Below are positions 10,665 to 20,272 of a stretch of 64,000 nt of DNA, one piece after another (position 1 is the stretch's first letter; every line of letters begins with the position of its first letter). The notes below the pieces were generated by a model, which saw only the letters and a list, made by a program, of their open reading frames with translations, did no database searches and was not told the origin of the DNA. This DNA is from Zestomonas insulae (lineage in GTDB: Bacteria > Pseudomonadota > Gammaproteobacteria > Pseudomonadales > Pseudomonadaceae). Location: the NCBI RefSeq assembly GCF_016901015.1, contig NZ_JAFEUP010000001.1, positions 992,001 to 1,056,000 on the forward strand. Reading direction: 5' to 3'. The position numbers and the translations under genes are program-made.

Positions 10665-11618
10665 ATGTCCAGCTCCCTTCCCTATGTACTCCAGCACGCC
10701 GAGATCGAGCGCCTGCTCGCCCAGGTCGACGTGCTGGCGGCAATGCGTCAGATGTTCCAGGCCCTGGCCAGCGGCCAGGCCGTTCAGCCGGCGCAGCAGC
10801 TGGTCGAGTTCCCCGGCGGCGGCGACTTCATCAACTACCTCGGCGTGCTGGCCACCGAGCGCGTCTACGGGGTGAAGACCTCGCCCTACCTGCCGCGTCC
10901 GCAAGGCGCGCTGGTCACCGCCTGGACCCTGCTGATGTCGATGGACAGTGGCCAGCCGCTGCTGCTCTGCGACGCCCACCGCCTGACCACCGCGCGCACC
11001 GCGGCGACCACCGCGCTGGCGGTCGACGAACTGGCGCCGGCCAGCGCCAAGCGCCTGGCGATCATCGGCAGCGGCGCGGTGGCGCGCGCCCACCTGCAGC
11101 ACGTACGCGGCCTGCGCGACTGGCAGAGCATTCAGCTGTATTCGCCGAGCCTGGCCAGCCTGGGCGCCGCCGAGCGCGACGCCTGGCACGCCGCCGACCC
11201 GCGCCTGGCGTTCAGCGCCAGCCTCGAGCAGGCGGTGGCCGACGCCGAGGTGATCCTGCTGTGCACCTCCTCGGCCCAGCCGGTGCTCGATCCACTCAGC
11301 CTCGGCCGCGCCGTGCTGGTCACCTCGATCAGCACCAACGCGCCGCGCGCCCATGAAGTGCCGCCGGCCAGCCTGGCCGGCATGGACGTCTACTGCGACT
11401 ACCGAGCAACCACCCCCGGCTCGGCCGGCGAGATGCTGTTCGCCGCCGAACAGGGCTGGAGCCGTGACGCCATTCGCGGCGACCTGCCGGAACTGGTCAG
11501 CGGCCGCGCAGCCAAACCGGACTACCAGCGCCCGGTGTTCTTCCGCTCGATCGGCCTCGGTCTGGAGGACATGGCCCTGGCCCATGCCCTGTACCAGCTC
11601 CACCAGGCGAACCAGTGA
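10665..11618 (+). CDS. dauB: NAD(P)H-dependent L-arginine dehydrogenase DauB (ornithine cyclodeaminase family)
   Basis: Second enzyme of the D-to-L-arginine racemisation route: it reduces the 2-ketoarginine formed by DauA, with ammonia, to L-arginine. The 317-residue product has the ornithine-cyclodeaminase/mu-crystallin fold, with the substrate lysine region GVKTSPYLP, the Rossmann segment LAIIGSGAVARAHLQHV and the later ILLCTSSAQPVLD. A purine-rich CCGGAGG lies 8-12 bases before the ATG at 10665. It is first of three genes in dauB-dauA-dauR order, as in P. aeruginosa, and is preceded by the operator-promoter at 10600-10632. The stop nearly meets the dauA start, suggesting coupling. Confidence 0.93.
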   Translation: MSSSLPYVLQHAEIERLLAQVDVLAAMRQMFQALASGQAVQPAQQLVEFPGGGDFINYLGVLATERVYGVKTSPYLPRPQGALVTAWTLLMSMDSGQPLLLCDAHRLTTARTAATTALAVDELAPASAKRLAIIGSGAVARAHLQHVRGLRDWQSIQLYSPSLASLGAAERDAWHAADPRLAFSASLEQAVADAEVILLCTSSAQPVLDPLSLGRAVLVTSISTNAPRAHEVPPASLAGMDVYCDYRATTPGSAGEMLFAAEQGWSRDAIRGDLPELVSGRAAKPDYQRPVFFRSIGLGLEDMALAHALYQLHQANQ

Positions 11619-12758
<1,140 letters not shown>

Positions 12759-12788
12759 CGCCAGCGGCCGTCATGCGGCACACTCGCT

Positions 12789-12808
12789 GCGCCCCATTCG
12801 CGGGGCGC
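12789..12808 (+). other. Hairpin between dauA and dauR
   Basis: A perfect 7-bp GC stem (gcgcccc/ggggcgc) with a 6-nt loop lies in the 73-base gap. There is no T-run. It may damp read-through into dauR, keeping the repressor below the enzymes, but this is only a suggestion. Confidence 0.4.
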
Positions 12809-12831
12809 CACCGTTGTCTGGAGCCTTGCCG

Positions 12832-13461
12832 ATGAAGCCATCCCCCGCCGCCGACCTGGATAACTTCCGTGCCGTCGCCGACGCGATCGCCACGCTGTTC
12901 TTCCCGCATGCCGAGGTGGTGCTGCACGACCTGCGCACGCAGAAGATCGATCACATCGCCAACAACCTGTCCAAGCGCGCGGTCGGCGACGACGCGGCGC
13001 TGGAAGACCTGCTCAGCGAGGAGGTCAGCGAGCGCAACATCGGCCCCTACGAGAAGCTCAACTGGGACGGCCAGAAGATCCGCTCGATGAGCACGGTGCT
13101 GCGCAACGCGCAGGGCACGCCGGTCGCGGTGCTGTGCATCAACCTGAACATCTCGCTGTTCGAGACCGCCAAGCAGGCCCTCGACCTGTTCCTCTCCTCC
13201 AGCAAGCTGATTCCCCAGCCCGACGCACTGTTCCGCGACGACTGGCAGGAACGCATCAACACCTTCCTGCACAGCTGGCTGCGCCAGCGCCAGCTGGGCC
13301 TCAACCTGCTGACCCGCGAGCACAAGCGCGAACTGGTTCTGGCGCTGCACGCCGAGGGTGCGTTCAAGGGCAAGAGTGCCGCCAACTATGTGGCCAACGT
13401 GCTGAACATGGGCCGCGCCACGGTGTACAAGCACCTCAAGGAGCTCAAGGCCGAGGTCTAG
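12832..13461 (+). CDS. dauR: Transcriptional regulator DauR (YheO-like PAS plus HTH)
   Basis: Repressor of the D-arginine catabolic operon. The 209-residue product has an N-terminal YheO-like PAS domain (about 10-125: FFPHAEVVLHDLRTQKIDHIANNLSKR...NIGPYEKLNWDGQKIRS) and a C-terminal helix-turn-helix (about 165-209: GKSAANYVANVLNMGRATVYKHLKELK). The start at 12832 follows GGAG; an upstream in-frame extension lacks family support. It is last of the dauBAR genes and ends at a terminator shared with the convergent binding-protein gene. In P. aeruginosa DauR responds to D-arginine and D-lysine; the ligand here is inferred by orthology. Confidence 0.92.
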   Translation: MKPSPAADLDNFRAVADAIATLFFPHAEVVLHDLRTQKIDHIANNLSKRAVGDDAALEDLLSEEVSERNIGPYEKLNWDGQKIRSMSTVLRNAQGTPVAVLCINLNISLFETAKQALDLFLSSSKLIPQPDALFRDDWQERINTFLHSWLRQRQLGLNLLTREHKRELVLALHAEGAFKGKSAANYVANVLNMGRATVYKHLKELKAEV

Positions 13462-13480
13462 CGCCGGGCCGAAGGCAATA

Positions 13481-13507
13481 AAAAAGCCGCGCAGTGCGCG
13501 GCTTTTT
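13481..13507. terminator. Bidirectional terminator between dauR and the binding-protein gene
   Basis: A perfect 12-bp inverted repeat (aaaaagccgcgc, 3-nt loop, gcgcggcttttt) ends in A-runs on the left and T-runs on the right. It serves as an intrinsic terminator for dauR and, on the other strand, for the gene at 13522-14298. Confidence 0.93.
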
Positions 13508-13521
13508 CATGGGCGGGACCG

Positions 13522-14298
13522 TCAGTCGCCGTAGATGTCGTTCTTGAAGTACTTGCTCTGGATCGCCTGGTACTTGCCATTGGCGCGGATCGCGTCGATC
13601 GCCGCGTTGAGGCTGCTGACCAGCTCGCCGTTGCCCTTGCGCACCGCGATGCCGGCACCCTCGCCGAAGTACTGCGGGTCCTTGAATTCCGGACCGACGA
13701 AGGCGAAGCCCTGGCCACGCGGGGTGTCGAGGAAGCCGAATTGCAGCGGAATCGAGTCGGCGAAGGTGCCGTCCAGGCGCCCGGCGATCAAGTCCAGGTA
13801 GATCTCGTCCTGACTGGTGTAGCGCACGATGGTCGCGCCGGCCTTGGCCAGCACTTCGCTGGCGAAGCGGTCGGCGGTGGAGCCGCGCTGCACACCGATG
13901 TTCTTGCCCTTCAGCTGGCTGAACTGCTCGTCGAGCTGCGCGCCCTGCTTCATCACCAGGCGGCCCGGGGTGAAGTAGTACTTGTGGGTGAAGTCCACCG
14001 AGCGCTTGCGCTCCTCGGTGATGGTGATCGACGACAGCGCGGCGTCGATCTTGCGCACCTTCAGCGATGGAATCAGGCCGTCGTATTCCTGCTCGACCCA
14101 CTGGCACTTGCGCTGCATCTGCTCGCACAGCGCGTTGCCGATGTCGTAGTCGAAGCCCTCGATGCCATTCGGGGTCTTGTAGGCGAACGGCGGATAGGCT
14201 GCCTCGATGCCGATGCGCAGCGGCTGCTCGTCAGCGTAGGACAGGGTGGCAGCCAACAGGCCGAGGGCGAGACTACCGAGCAGTGCGAGTTTCTTCAT
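13522..14298 (-). CDS. Periplasmic basic-amino-acid-binding protein
   Basis: Family-3 solute-binding protein, 258 residues with a Sec signal peptide ([23 protein letters not shown]) cut near residue 22. Motifs include [33 protein letters not shown] and [24 protein letters not shown], as in the arginine/ornithine/lysine binders ArgT, HisJ and AotJ. No permease or ATPase genes are adjacent, so it must use a transporter encoded elsewhere or act as a sensor. Its place opposite dauBAR, and a promoter carrying the same operator as dauB, suggest that its ligand is D- or L-arginine/lysine. GGGAG precedes the ATG. Confidence 0.88.
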   Translation of the reverse strand: MKKLALLGSLALGLLAATLSYADEQPLRIGIEAAYPPFAYKTPNGIEGFDYDIGNALCEQMQRKCQWVEQEYDGLIPSLKVRKIDAALSSITITEERKRSVDFTHKYYFTPGRLVMKQGAQLDEQFSQLKGKNIGVQRGSTADRFASEVLAKAGATIVRYTSQDEIYLDLIAGRLDGTFADSIPLQFGFLDTPRGQGFAFVGPEFKDPQYFGEGAGIAVRKGNGELVSSLNAAIDAIRANGKYQAIQSKYFKNDIYGD

Positions 14299-14607
14299 GG
14301 TGCAACTCCCGAGTGCGAATGAACGTCCGCTGGCGGTGCACGGCGGACGGGTACGGAGGGCGAGGAATGGGCATGGCAGAAACGAACAGCCAGAGCTGGC
14401 TGGAAGGCGGAACGGCTGGGCGGATGCAGGGGCAACGTGATCATGGCGGGCCGCGTCTTGTACTTATATGTCCATCCTGGACTTATTCGTACACACCGTC
14501 AACACACGTACAGCGCGCGTTGATCGGCCACGCCTTGATCCAGGTCAGCGCACTCAGGCGACCAACGGCTAGGCTGCAAGCAAGACCTTTGCAAACGGAG
14601 ATGCCAC
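14299..14607. other. Divergent gap between the binding-protein gene and the 56-codon gene
   Basis: This 309-base region holds the minus-strand promoter/operator (14470-14502) and, at its right end, the ribosome-binding site of the small membrane-protein gene. The binding-protein transcript would carry a leader of roughly 165 nt. Nothing else was recognised. Confidence 0.5.
14470..14502 (-). promoter_or_regulatory. Promoter with DauR-type operator for the binding-protein gene
   Basis: Reading left, the minus strand has TTGACG (14497-14502), a 17-nt spacer and CAGGAT (14474-14479) lying in the perfect inverted repeat GTCCA-TCC-TGGAC (14470-14482). Spacing, operator phase and flanks (AAGTCCAG.ATGGACA) match those in front of dauB. 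Shared control with dauBAR is the simplest reading. Confidence 0.65.
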
Positions 14608-14778
14608 ATGGATTTGGTGCACACCACGTTGCTGTTGCTGGTCGTGGGTTTTCTGCTGCTCGGCATCGGCTTCGAACGCCGCGAGCATGAATGGGGGGTA
14701 CGCCTGATGGGCGCGGGAGCGGTGCTGATCCTGGTTCCCGCGGTGCTGAAGATCTACCTGACCCTGCAGCTGCTGTAG
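14608..14778 (+). CDS. Small membrane protein, 56 residues, function unknown
   Basis: A short gene with a good ribosome-binding site (CGGAG, 7 bases before ATG). The product has two hydrophobic helices: residues about 5-22 (TTLLLLVVGFLLLGIGF) and about 32-55 (LMGAGAVLILVPAVLKIYLT), joined by a charged turn ERREHEWGVR. It fits a double-spanning inner-membrane microprotein. It stops 10 bases before the convergent end of moaE. No family was recognised; composition and start signal support it being real. Confidence 0.7.
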   Translation: MDLVHTTLLLLVVGFLLLGIGFERREHEWGVRLMGAGAVLILVPAVLKIYLTLQLL

Positions 14779-14788
14779 CGCCGGCTGC

Positions 14789-15238
14789 CTACTTCCAGCG
14801 CTCGGCGGCGGCCTGATCGCTGCAGCGGCCTTCGACCCAGCGCGGGCCGTCGGCGGTGTCTTCCTTCTTCCAGAACGGCGCGCGGGTCTTCAGGTAATCC
14901 ATGATGAAGTTGCAGGCGTCGAACGCCGCCTGCCGATGTGCGCTGGCGGTGCCGACGAACACGATCGGCTCGCCCGGCTCGAGGCGGCCGATGCGATGCA
15001 GAATCTCGACCTTGAGCAGCGGCCAGCGCGCCTCGGCCTCGCCGACGATCTTTGCCAGCGCCTTCTCGGTCATCCCCGGATAGTGCTCGAGGAGCATCCC
15101 GGAGACCTCCTGGCCGTCATTGAAATCGCGTACGTAACCGACGAAGCCGACCACCGCGCCCACCCCGACATGCGCGGCATGCATGGCGTTGAGCTCGACG
15201 CCGGGATCGAACGGGGCCTGCTGGACACGCACGCTCAT
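14789..15238 (-). CDS. moaE: Molybdopterin synthase catalytic subunit MoaE
   Basis: Large subunit of molybdopterin synthase, which inserts two sulfurs from MoaD thiocarboxylate into cyclic pyranopterin monophosphate. The 149-residue product shows GAVVGFVGYVRDFNDG, LEHYPGMTEKAL, HRIGRLEPGEPIVFVGTASAHRQAAFDA and the catalytic-lysine region YLKTRAPFWKKE near residues 115-126. The ATG at 15238 lies two bases after the moaD stop, so the genes are likely translationally coupled. Last gene of the moaC-moaD-moaE operon on the minus strand. Confidence 0.95.
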   Translation of the reverse strand: MSVRVQQAPFDPGVELNAMHAAHVGVGAVVGFVGYVRDFNDGQEVSGMLLEHYPGMTEKALAKIVGEAEARWPLLKVEILHRIGRLEPGEPIVFVGTASAHRQAAFDACNFIMDYLKTRAPFWKKEDTADGPRWVEGRCSDQAAAERWK

Positions 15239-15240
15239 GT

Positions 15241-15489
15241 TCAGCCTCCGGTGACCGTGGGGAAGAACGCGACCTCGTCGCCGTCCGCCAGGGCTTCGTC
15301 GAGGCTGCACAGTTCCTGATTGCGCGCGCACATCAGGTTCTGCTCGCCGAGCACCGCCCACACGCCGCCGCGCGCGAGCAGGTGCCGGCGCAGGTCGTCG
15401 AGGCTGGCGAACTCGGCCGTCCAGTGCAGCTGCTCGCCGTCGAGACCGAGCGCCTCGCGGTAGCGGGCGAAGTACTGCACGCGAATCAT
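15241..15489 (-). CDS. moaD: Molybdopterin synthase sulfur carrier MoaD
   Basis: Ubiquitin-like sulfur carrier, 82 residues, beginning [15 protein letters not shown] and ending in the invariant C-terminal Gly-Gly (FFPTVTGG) that is adenylated and thiocarboxylated by MoeB. The ATG overlaps the moaC stop (ATGA), and the stop lies two bases before moaE, a tightly coupled arrangement. Length and ends match the family. Confidence 0.95.
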   Translation of the reverse strand: MIRVQYFARYREALGLDGEQLHWTAEFASLDDLRRHLLARGGVWAVLGEQNLMCARNQELCSLDEALADGDEVAFFPTVTGG

Positions 15490-15962
15490 GGCGCGTCCCC
15501 GGCCTGGTAGTGGCCGCTCTTGCCGCCGAGTTTTTCCAGCAGGCGCACCGCTTCGATGACCATGCCGCGATCGACCGCCTTGCACATGTCATAGATGGTC
15601 AGCGCGGCGACGCTGGCGGCGGTCAGCGCCTCCATCTCCACCCCGGTCTGCCCGGCCAGCTTGCAGCGCGCCTGGATGCGCACAGCGTCCTCGCCGTCGG
15701 CTTGCAGCTCGACCTTGACGCTGGTGAGCATCAGCGGGTGGCACAGCGGGATCAGGTCGGCGGTCTTCTTCGCCGCCTGGATGCCGGCGATGCGCGCCAC
15801 GGCGAACACGTCGCCCTTGGGGTGGGCGCCGTCGACGATCATGCGTAGGGTTTCCGGACGCATGCGCACGCGCGCTTCGGCCACCGCCTCACGGGACGTC
15901 ACCGCCTTGTCGGTGACATCGACCATGTTGGCGCGGCCTTGGGAATCGAGATGGGTCAGCAC
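15486..15962 (-). CDS. moaC: Cyclic pyranopterin monophosphate synthase MoaC
   Basis: Enzyme of early molybdenum-cofactor biosynthesis that works with MoaA to build cyclic pyranopterin monophosphate. The 158-residue product has the family core [80 protein letters not shown] and the Lys-rich end KLGGKSGHY. The start is a GTG (15962) with GAGGAG seven bases upstream, giving [12 protein letters not shown] before the conserved block. First gene of the operon; moaA and the moe/mog genes are not in the window. Confidence 0.95.
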   Translation of the reverse strand: MLTHLDSQGRANMVDVTDKAVTSREAVAEARVRMRPETLRMIVDGAHPKGDVFAVARIAGIQAAKKTADLIPLCHPLMLTSVKVELQADGEDAVRIQARCKLAGQTGVEMEALTAASVAALTIYDMCKAVDRGMVIEAVRLLEKLGGKSGHYQAGDAP

Positions 15963-16008
15963 AGCAAGTCTCCTCGGGCGGGCCGTTGAGCAACCCGCGT
16001 CGAGTGGA

Positions 16009-16018
16009 TTGTATACAA
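16009..16018. promoter_or_regulatory. Perfect palindrome TTGTATACAA upstream of moaC
   Basis: A 10-bp perfect palindrome lies 47 bases before the moaC start and about 75 bases before the Fur-like box of the divergent sigma gene. Its form resembles GntR-family operators. It could control moaCDE, but no regulator is encoded nearby. Confidence 0.35.
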
Positions 16019-16088
16019 AAAAATCACCCTGGCGGCGAGCACCGTCCAGCGGCACTGGCCATTGTCTGGCCAGCGCTTCTCCCTTATA

Positions 16089-16111
16089 TTGCGAATGATT
16101 CGCAAGTGATA
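16089..16111 (+). promoter_or_regulatory. Fur-box-like palindrome before the first ECF sigma gene
   Basis: TTGCGAATGATTCGCAAGTG contains GCGAAT-G-ATTCGC, the usual shape of Fur sites ahead of Pseudomonas iron-starvation sigma genes. It ends about 10 bases before the ATG, so the transcript would have almost no leader. Iron repression is the predicted effect. Confidence 0.65.
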
Positions 16112-16120
16112 ACTGTCGCC

Positions 16121-16657
16121 ATGCCGCCGATTCCGCCACCCTGCCCGCCCAGCCTCGACGCCGCCAGCGTCGGCGAGCTCTATGTCGAGCACAACGGCTG
16201 GCTGACCGGCTGGCTGCGCAAGCGCCTAGGCTGTTCGCAGAACGCCGCCGACGTGGCGCAGGACACCTTCGTGCGCATCCTCGCGACCCGCGAACAGCTC
16301 GGCCTGCGTGAGCCGAAGGCGTTCCTCGCCACCGTGGCGCGCCGCCTGTTGATCGATCGCGCGCGGCGTCGGGCGATCGAGCAGGCCTACCTCGACGAGT
16401 TGCAGTACCTGGCCGAATCCCTCGACGGCTTCCCCTCCGCCGAACAGGTGGCCGCTGCGGTGGAAGCCCTCGAGCAGATCGCCGAGGCGCTGCAGGGGCT
16501 GGCCAGCAAGGCGCGCCAGGCGTTCCTGTGGCGCCAGCTGGACGGTTTGAGCCACGCCGAGATCGCCGCACGCCTCGGCGTGTCCACCAAGATGGTGCAG
16601 AAATACCTGGTCCAGGCCCTGCTGCACTGCCACCGCCGCCTCGAGGACCCCGCATGA
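16121..16657 (+). CDS. ECF sigma factor, iron-starvation (FecI) type, unit 1
   Basis: RNA-polymerase sigma subunit of the FecI/FpvI group, 178 residues. Region 2 is seen in [35 protein letters not shown] and [12 protein letters not shown]; region 4 in [32 protein letters not shown]. The ATG at 16121 lies directly after the Fur-like box; an upstream in-frame extension has no sigma character. The stop overlaps the next gene's start (ATGA), coupling it to its FecR regulator. It should drive the receptor gene at 17696 when the siderophore is present. Confidence 0.92.
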   Translation: MPPIPPPCPPSLDAASVGELYVEHNGWLTGWLRKRLGCSQNAADVAQDTFVRILATREQLGLREPKAFLATVARRLLIDRARRRAIEQAYLDELQYLAESLDGFPSAEQVAAAVEALEQIAEALQGLASKARQAFLWRQLDGLSHAEIAARLGVSTKMVQKYLVQALLHCHRRLEDPA

Positions 16658-17619
16658 GCCGCCCCGCCGACGCCGTACTCGAGCAGGCCGCCGAATGGCT
16701 GGTGCGTCTGGAGGCCGAGCCGCAGTGCCGCCGCGAGTTCGACAACTGGCAGCGCAGCGACCCGCGGCACGCCGCGGCGATCGCCAGCCTGCAGGGCGTG
16801 CTGGCGCGTTTTCAGAGCCTCCCCGCGGCGCCAACACATTCCGCGCTGGGCGCCGCGCACCGTCTGGAACGCCGTCGCAGCGTCAAGCGCTCGGCCGGCA
16901 GCGCGTTGCTGGCGCTGGCCCTGGCGGTGCCGCTGGCGCTGTTCCTGAGGAGCAACCCGCCGAGCTACCTGCTCGCCGACCTGCGCACCGCCAGCGGCGA
17001 GTGGCACAGCACGCAGCTGGAAGATGGCTCGCGGATCAGCCTGATGGGCCACTCGGCGGTGGACCTGCGCTTCGTCGCCCGGCAACGCACCCTGCACCTC
17101 GAACAGGGCGGCATCCTCGTCGATGTCGCCGCCGACGCCGGACGGCCGTTCGTGGTGCAGACCGAACACGGCAGCATCCGCGCGCTGGGCACCCGTTTCG
17201 TGGTCGAGAAACGCGACCAGGCGACCTGGCTGACCATGCTGGAATCCAAGGTCGAAGTGCGCAGCGCTACCGATGGCCGCACCACCCAGGTGGTCGCCGG
17301 CCAGCGCCTGCGCCTGGATGCGCGCGGCTTCGGTACGCCGGAGAGCATCGATGCGGGCGCCTTCGAGCAGGCCTGGCGCCAGCACCAGCTGGTGGTCCAG
17401 GATCGCCCGCTGCCGGAAGTGCTGGCGCTGCTCGCCGAGCAGCATGCCGGGCACCTCAGCTACGACGCCGACGCGCTCGGCGGGCTGCGGGTTTCCGCGG
17501 TGTTGCCGCTCGACGAGCCGGACCGCGCCCTGCGCCTGCTGAGCCGCAGCTTCCCGATCAGGCTGCAGCAGTTCACGCCGTGGCTGGTGCGGGTCGCCCC
17601 CGCCAGCGCTGCCAAATAA
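16654..17619 (+). CDS. FecR-family anti-sigma/sigma regulator, unit 1
   Basis: Inner-membrane signal transducer, 321 residues. The cytoplasmic N-terminal part (about 1-75, [35 protein letters not shown]) binds the sigma factor; one membrane helix follows at about 80-98 ([19 protein letters not shown]); the periplasmic FecR domain carries [17 protein letters not shown] and GTRFVVEK, and a C-terminal STN-like part contacts the receptor. An ATGA overlap with the sigma gene makes co-translation likely. The receptor gene begins 76 bases downstream. Confidence 0.9.
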   Translation: MSRPADAVLEQAAEWLVRLEAEPQCRREFDNWQRSDPRHAAAIASLQGVLARFQSLPAAPTHSALGAAHRLERRRSVKRSAGSALLALALAVPLALFLRSNPPSYLLADLRTASGEWHSTQLEDGSRISLMGHSAVDLRFVARQRTLHLEQGGILVDVAADAGRPFVVQTEHGSIRALGTRFVVEKRDQATWLTMLESKVEVRSATDGRTTQVVAGQRLRLDARGFGTPESIDAGAFEQAWRQHQLVVQDRPLPEVLALLAEQHAGHLSYDADALGGLRVSAVLPLDEPDRALRLLSRSFPIRLQQFTPWLVRVAPASAAK

Positions 17620-17647
17620 AAATTATTCCCAGGTGGTTCCAGTTTGC
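17619..17647 (+). promoter_or_regulatory. Candidate FecI-type promoter for receptor 1
   Basis: AAAATT (17619-17624) and GTTTGC (17642-17647) are separated by 17 bases in the gap before the receptor gene. A similar AAAATT-N16-GATTTG lies at 21790-21817 before receptor 2. The shared pattern could be the ECF sigma target, but two weak examples do not make a consensus. Confidence 0.3.
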
Positions 17648-17695
17648 ATTTCAGGCCCGTCCTGAAAGGCATAAGTCCATGAAACAGGAACCGCC

Positions 17696-20152
17696 ATGTA
17701 CGCCCCTTCGATGCCTCGACGCCTTTCACCGCTGGCCCTCGCCCTGCAGCTCGGCCTCGCCACCGCGCTCGCCAGCCACTGCCTGCCGCTGCTGGCGCAG
17801 AGCGAAGCCCGCCAGTTCGACATTCCCGCCGGGCCGCTGGGCGACGCGCTGAACCGCTACGCCACCCAGGCCGGTGTGGCGATCTCCTTCGACGCCGGCC
17901 AGGTGCGCGGCCTGCGCTCGCCAGGTCTGCACGGCAGCTTCGGCGTCGATGCAGGCTTCGCCCGCCTGCTGCAAGGCAGCGGCCTGATGGCTCGGCCGAG
18001 CGCCGACGGCTACATGCTCGAAGCGCTGCCCAGCGACGCCGCGCTGACCCTCGAGGCGACCAACATCAACGGAAGCGCCAGCCGCTACGGCGACGCGCCG
18101 GACGTCGGCTACGTGCCGAGCACCAGCCGCAGCGCGACCAAGACCGGCACGCCGCTGGTCGAGATTCCGCAGTCGATCTCGGTGATCACCCGCGCGCAGA
18201 TGGACGCGCAGAACGCCCAGACCGTCAGCCAGGCGCTGCGCTACGTGCCCGGCGTGCGGGTGGAAACCTACGGCACCGATCCGAAGGGCTACGACTGGCT
18301 GAACATCCGCGGCTTCAACGCCCAGGCCACCAGCGACTACCGCGACGGTCTCAAGCAGCTCAGCAACAGCTACAGCTTCTTCCGCACCGAACCCTATGCG
18401 CTGGAACGCATCGACGTGGTGCGCGGCCCGTCCTCCAGCCTGTTCGGCATGGGCGACGCCGGCGGCATCATCAACCGGGTGAGCAAGGTGCCGACTGCCG
18501 AGGGCGTCCACCAGGTGGAGCTGCAGGCTGGCAACAACGACCACTGGCAGGGCCAGTTCGACCTCGGCGACCGCCTCGACGCGGACGGCGAATACCTCTA
18601 CCGGGTGATCGGCGTGGCGCGCGATGCCAACACCCAGTTCGATTACAGCGACGGTCACGAGGTGCGCGACGACCGCCTATACCTCGCCCCGTCCTTCACC
18701 TGGGCGCCGGACGAAGACACCAGCCTGACCCTGCTGGCCGACTTCCTGCACGATCGCAGCGGCGGCACCATCTCGGTCTACACCCCGAGCTACGGCCACG
18801 CCAGCGACACCCTGCTCGGCGACCATTCGTTCAACCACTCCGACCAGGAGCAGTACAGCCTCGGCTACCAGTTCCGCCATCGCTTCAACGACATGGCCGA
18901 ATTCCGCCAGAACCTGCGCTACGGCCAGGTCGACTTCATCCTCAACAACCTGCAGCCGCAGGGCACCGTGACCCAGCTCGGCCTGGCCGGTTTCCTGCCG
19001 TCGTCGATGGCCAACTATATGGTTCGCCAGCCGAAGCGCTTCGACGAACACTTCCAGGCCTTCACCGTCGACAACCAACTGCAGCTCGACTTCGACACCT
19101 ACGGCATCGGTCACACCCTGCTCACTGGCGTCGACTACGCGCGCAGTGACGCCGACGTGAAGCGCACCTTCATTCCGCTGCAGACCGCTTTCCTCGGCCA
19201 ACTGGCACCGCTGCTGCTGAACCCGCTGAACCCGCAGTACGGCATCAACGTCAACCGCCCGACCGTGCGCCAGGTCGACTACGACCAGACCATCGAGCAG
19301 ACCGGCGTCTACGCCCAGGACCAGCTGAAGTTCGACGAGCACTGGCTGCTCACTGCCGGCGGCCGCTACGACGAAGTGCGCGTGGAGACCGACAACTACC
19401 TGGTGCCGAGCGGTTCCGGCACGGTGAAAAAGCACGCCTTTACCGGCCGCGCCGGGCTCACCTACCTGACCGACTTCGGCCTGGCGCCGTACGTCAGCTA
19501 CGCCGAGTCGTTCACCCCGAATGCCGGGGTGGTGGCCAACAACGTCACCGAGATCGCCCTCGATCCCAGCGAGGCCAAGCAGTGGGAAGCCGGCGTGAAA
19601 TACCAGCCGACCGACCGCGTGCTGCTCACCGCCGCCTGGTTCGACATCACCAAGAACAACGTGCCGTCCTACCGGCCGGTGACCTTCGAGCTGACCTCGG
19701 AAGGTGAAGTGCGCTCCAAGGGCCTGGAACTGGAAGCGCGGGTGAAGCTCGCCGACGCCTGGGACCTGCTCGCCTCCTACACCTACAACGATGTGGAGAT
19801 CACCAAGAGCGCCAACGCCAACAAGGGCAACCGGCCGATGCAGACGCCGAAGAACATGGCTTCGAGCTGGCTGAACTACAGCTTCCTCGACGGTAGCCTG
19901 CGTGGCCTGAGCATCGGCGGCGGCGCCCGCTATGTGGGCTCGACCTTCGGCGACGACGCCAACAACTTCGCAGTCGACAGCTACACGCTGTTCGACGCGG
20001 CCGTCAGCTACCGTCTGGACAACCACATCACCCTGTCGCTGAACGCGCAAAACCTGCTCGACGAGGAGTACGTGGCGAGCTGTGACAGCATCAACAGCTG
20101 CTACCCGGGCGACTCGCGCACGGTGCTCGGCAGCGTCAAGTACGACTGGTAA
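17696..20152 (+). CDS. TonB-dependent siderophore receptor 1 (FiuA/FoxA-like, signalling type)
   Basis: Outer-membrane ferric-siderophore importer and signal receptor, 818 residues. A signal peptide (to about residue 35, ...LPLLAQ) is followed by a secretin/TonB N-terminal (STN) signalling domain (about 38-115, FDIPAGPLGDALNRYATQAGVAISFD), a plug domain (about 145-260, PQSISVITRAQMDAQN...RGPSSSLFGMGDAGGIINRVSK) and a 22-strand barrel ending in aromatic YDW. Near the end are two Cys (ASCDSINSCYPG) before GDSRTVLGSVKYDW, a pattern seen in ferrichrome/ferrioxamine-type hydroxamate receptors. The STN domain implies signalling to the FecR protein at 16654. The ligand assignment is tentative. Confidence 0.85.
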   Translation: MYAPSMPRRLSPLALALQLGLATALASHCLPLLAQSEARQFDIPAGPLGDALNRYATQAGVAISFDAGQVRGLRSPGLHGSFGVDAGFARLLQGSGLMARPSADGYMLEALPSDAALTLEATNINGSASRYGDAPDVGYVPSTSRSATKTGTPLVEIPQSISVITRAQMDAQNAQTVSQALRYVPGVRVETYGTDPKGYDWLNIRGFNAQATSDYRDGLKQLSNSYSFFRTEPYALERIDVVRGPSSSLFGMGDAGGIINRVSKVPTAEGVHQVELQAGNNDHWQGQFDLGDRLDADGEYLYRVIGVARDANTQFDYSDGHEVRDDRLYLAPSFTWAPDEDTSLTLLADFLHDRSGGTISVYTPSYGHASDTLLGDHSFNHSDQEQYSLGYQFRHRFNDMAEFRQNLRYGQVDFILNNLQPQGTVTQLGLAGFLPSSMANYMVRQPKRFDEHFQAFTVDNQLQLDFDTYGIGHTLLTGVDYARSDADVKRTFIPLQTAFLGQLAPLLLNPLNPQYGINVNRPTVRQVDYDQTIEQTGVYAQDQLKFDEHWLLTAGGRYDEVRVETDNYLVPSGSGTVKKHAFTGRAGLTYLTDFGLAPYVSYAESFTPNAGVVANNVTEIALDPSEAKQWEAGVKYQPTDRVLLTAAWFDITKNNVPSYRPVTFELTSEGEVRSKGLELEARVKLADAWDLLASYTYNDVEITKSANANKGNRPMQTPKNMASSWLNYSFLDGSLRGLSIGGGARYVGSTFGDDANNFAVDSYTLFDAAVSYRLDNHITLSLNAQNLLDEEYVASCDSINSCYPGDSRTVLGSVKYDW

Positions 20153-20161
20153 TCCCCTCAG

Positions 20162-20183
20162 CGCTGCCACATGCGTGGCAGCG
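20162..20183 (+). terminator. Hairpin after receptor 1
   Basis: A perfect 9-bp stem (cgctgccac/gtggcagcg, 4-nt loop) lies 10 bases after the receptor stop. It lacks a T-run, so termination would be weak or Rho-assisted. Confidence 0.5.
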
Positions 20184-20216
20184 AATTCCCGGTTGGCGCG
20201 ACGACAAGCCTAGCTA

Positions 20217-20230
20217 TTCTCATTTGAGAA
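20217..20230 (+). promoter_or_regulatory. Fur-box-like palindrome before the second ECF sigma gene
   Basis: TTCTCATTTGAGAA is a perfect 6-2-6 inverted repeat, and the reverse strand reads AAATGAGAAT as in Fur sites. It lies about 45 bases before the sigma ATG. Confidence 0.5.
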
Positions 20231-20272
20231 GAATTACCATCCGCACCTCGACGACATGCTTGGAGGCGGTTG

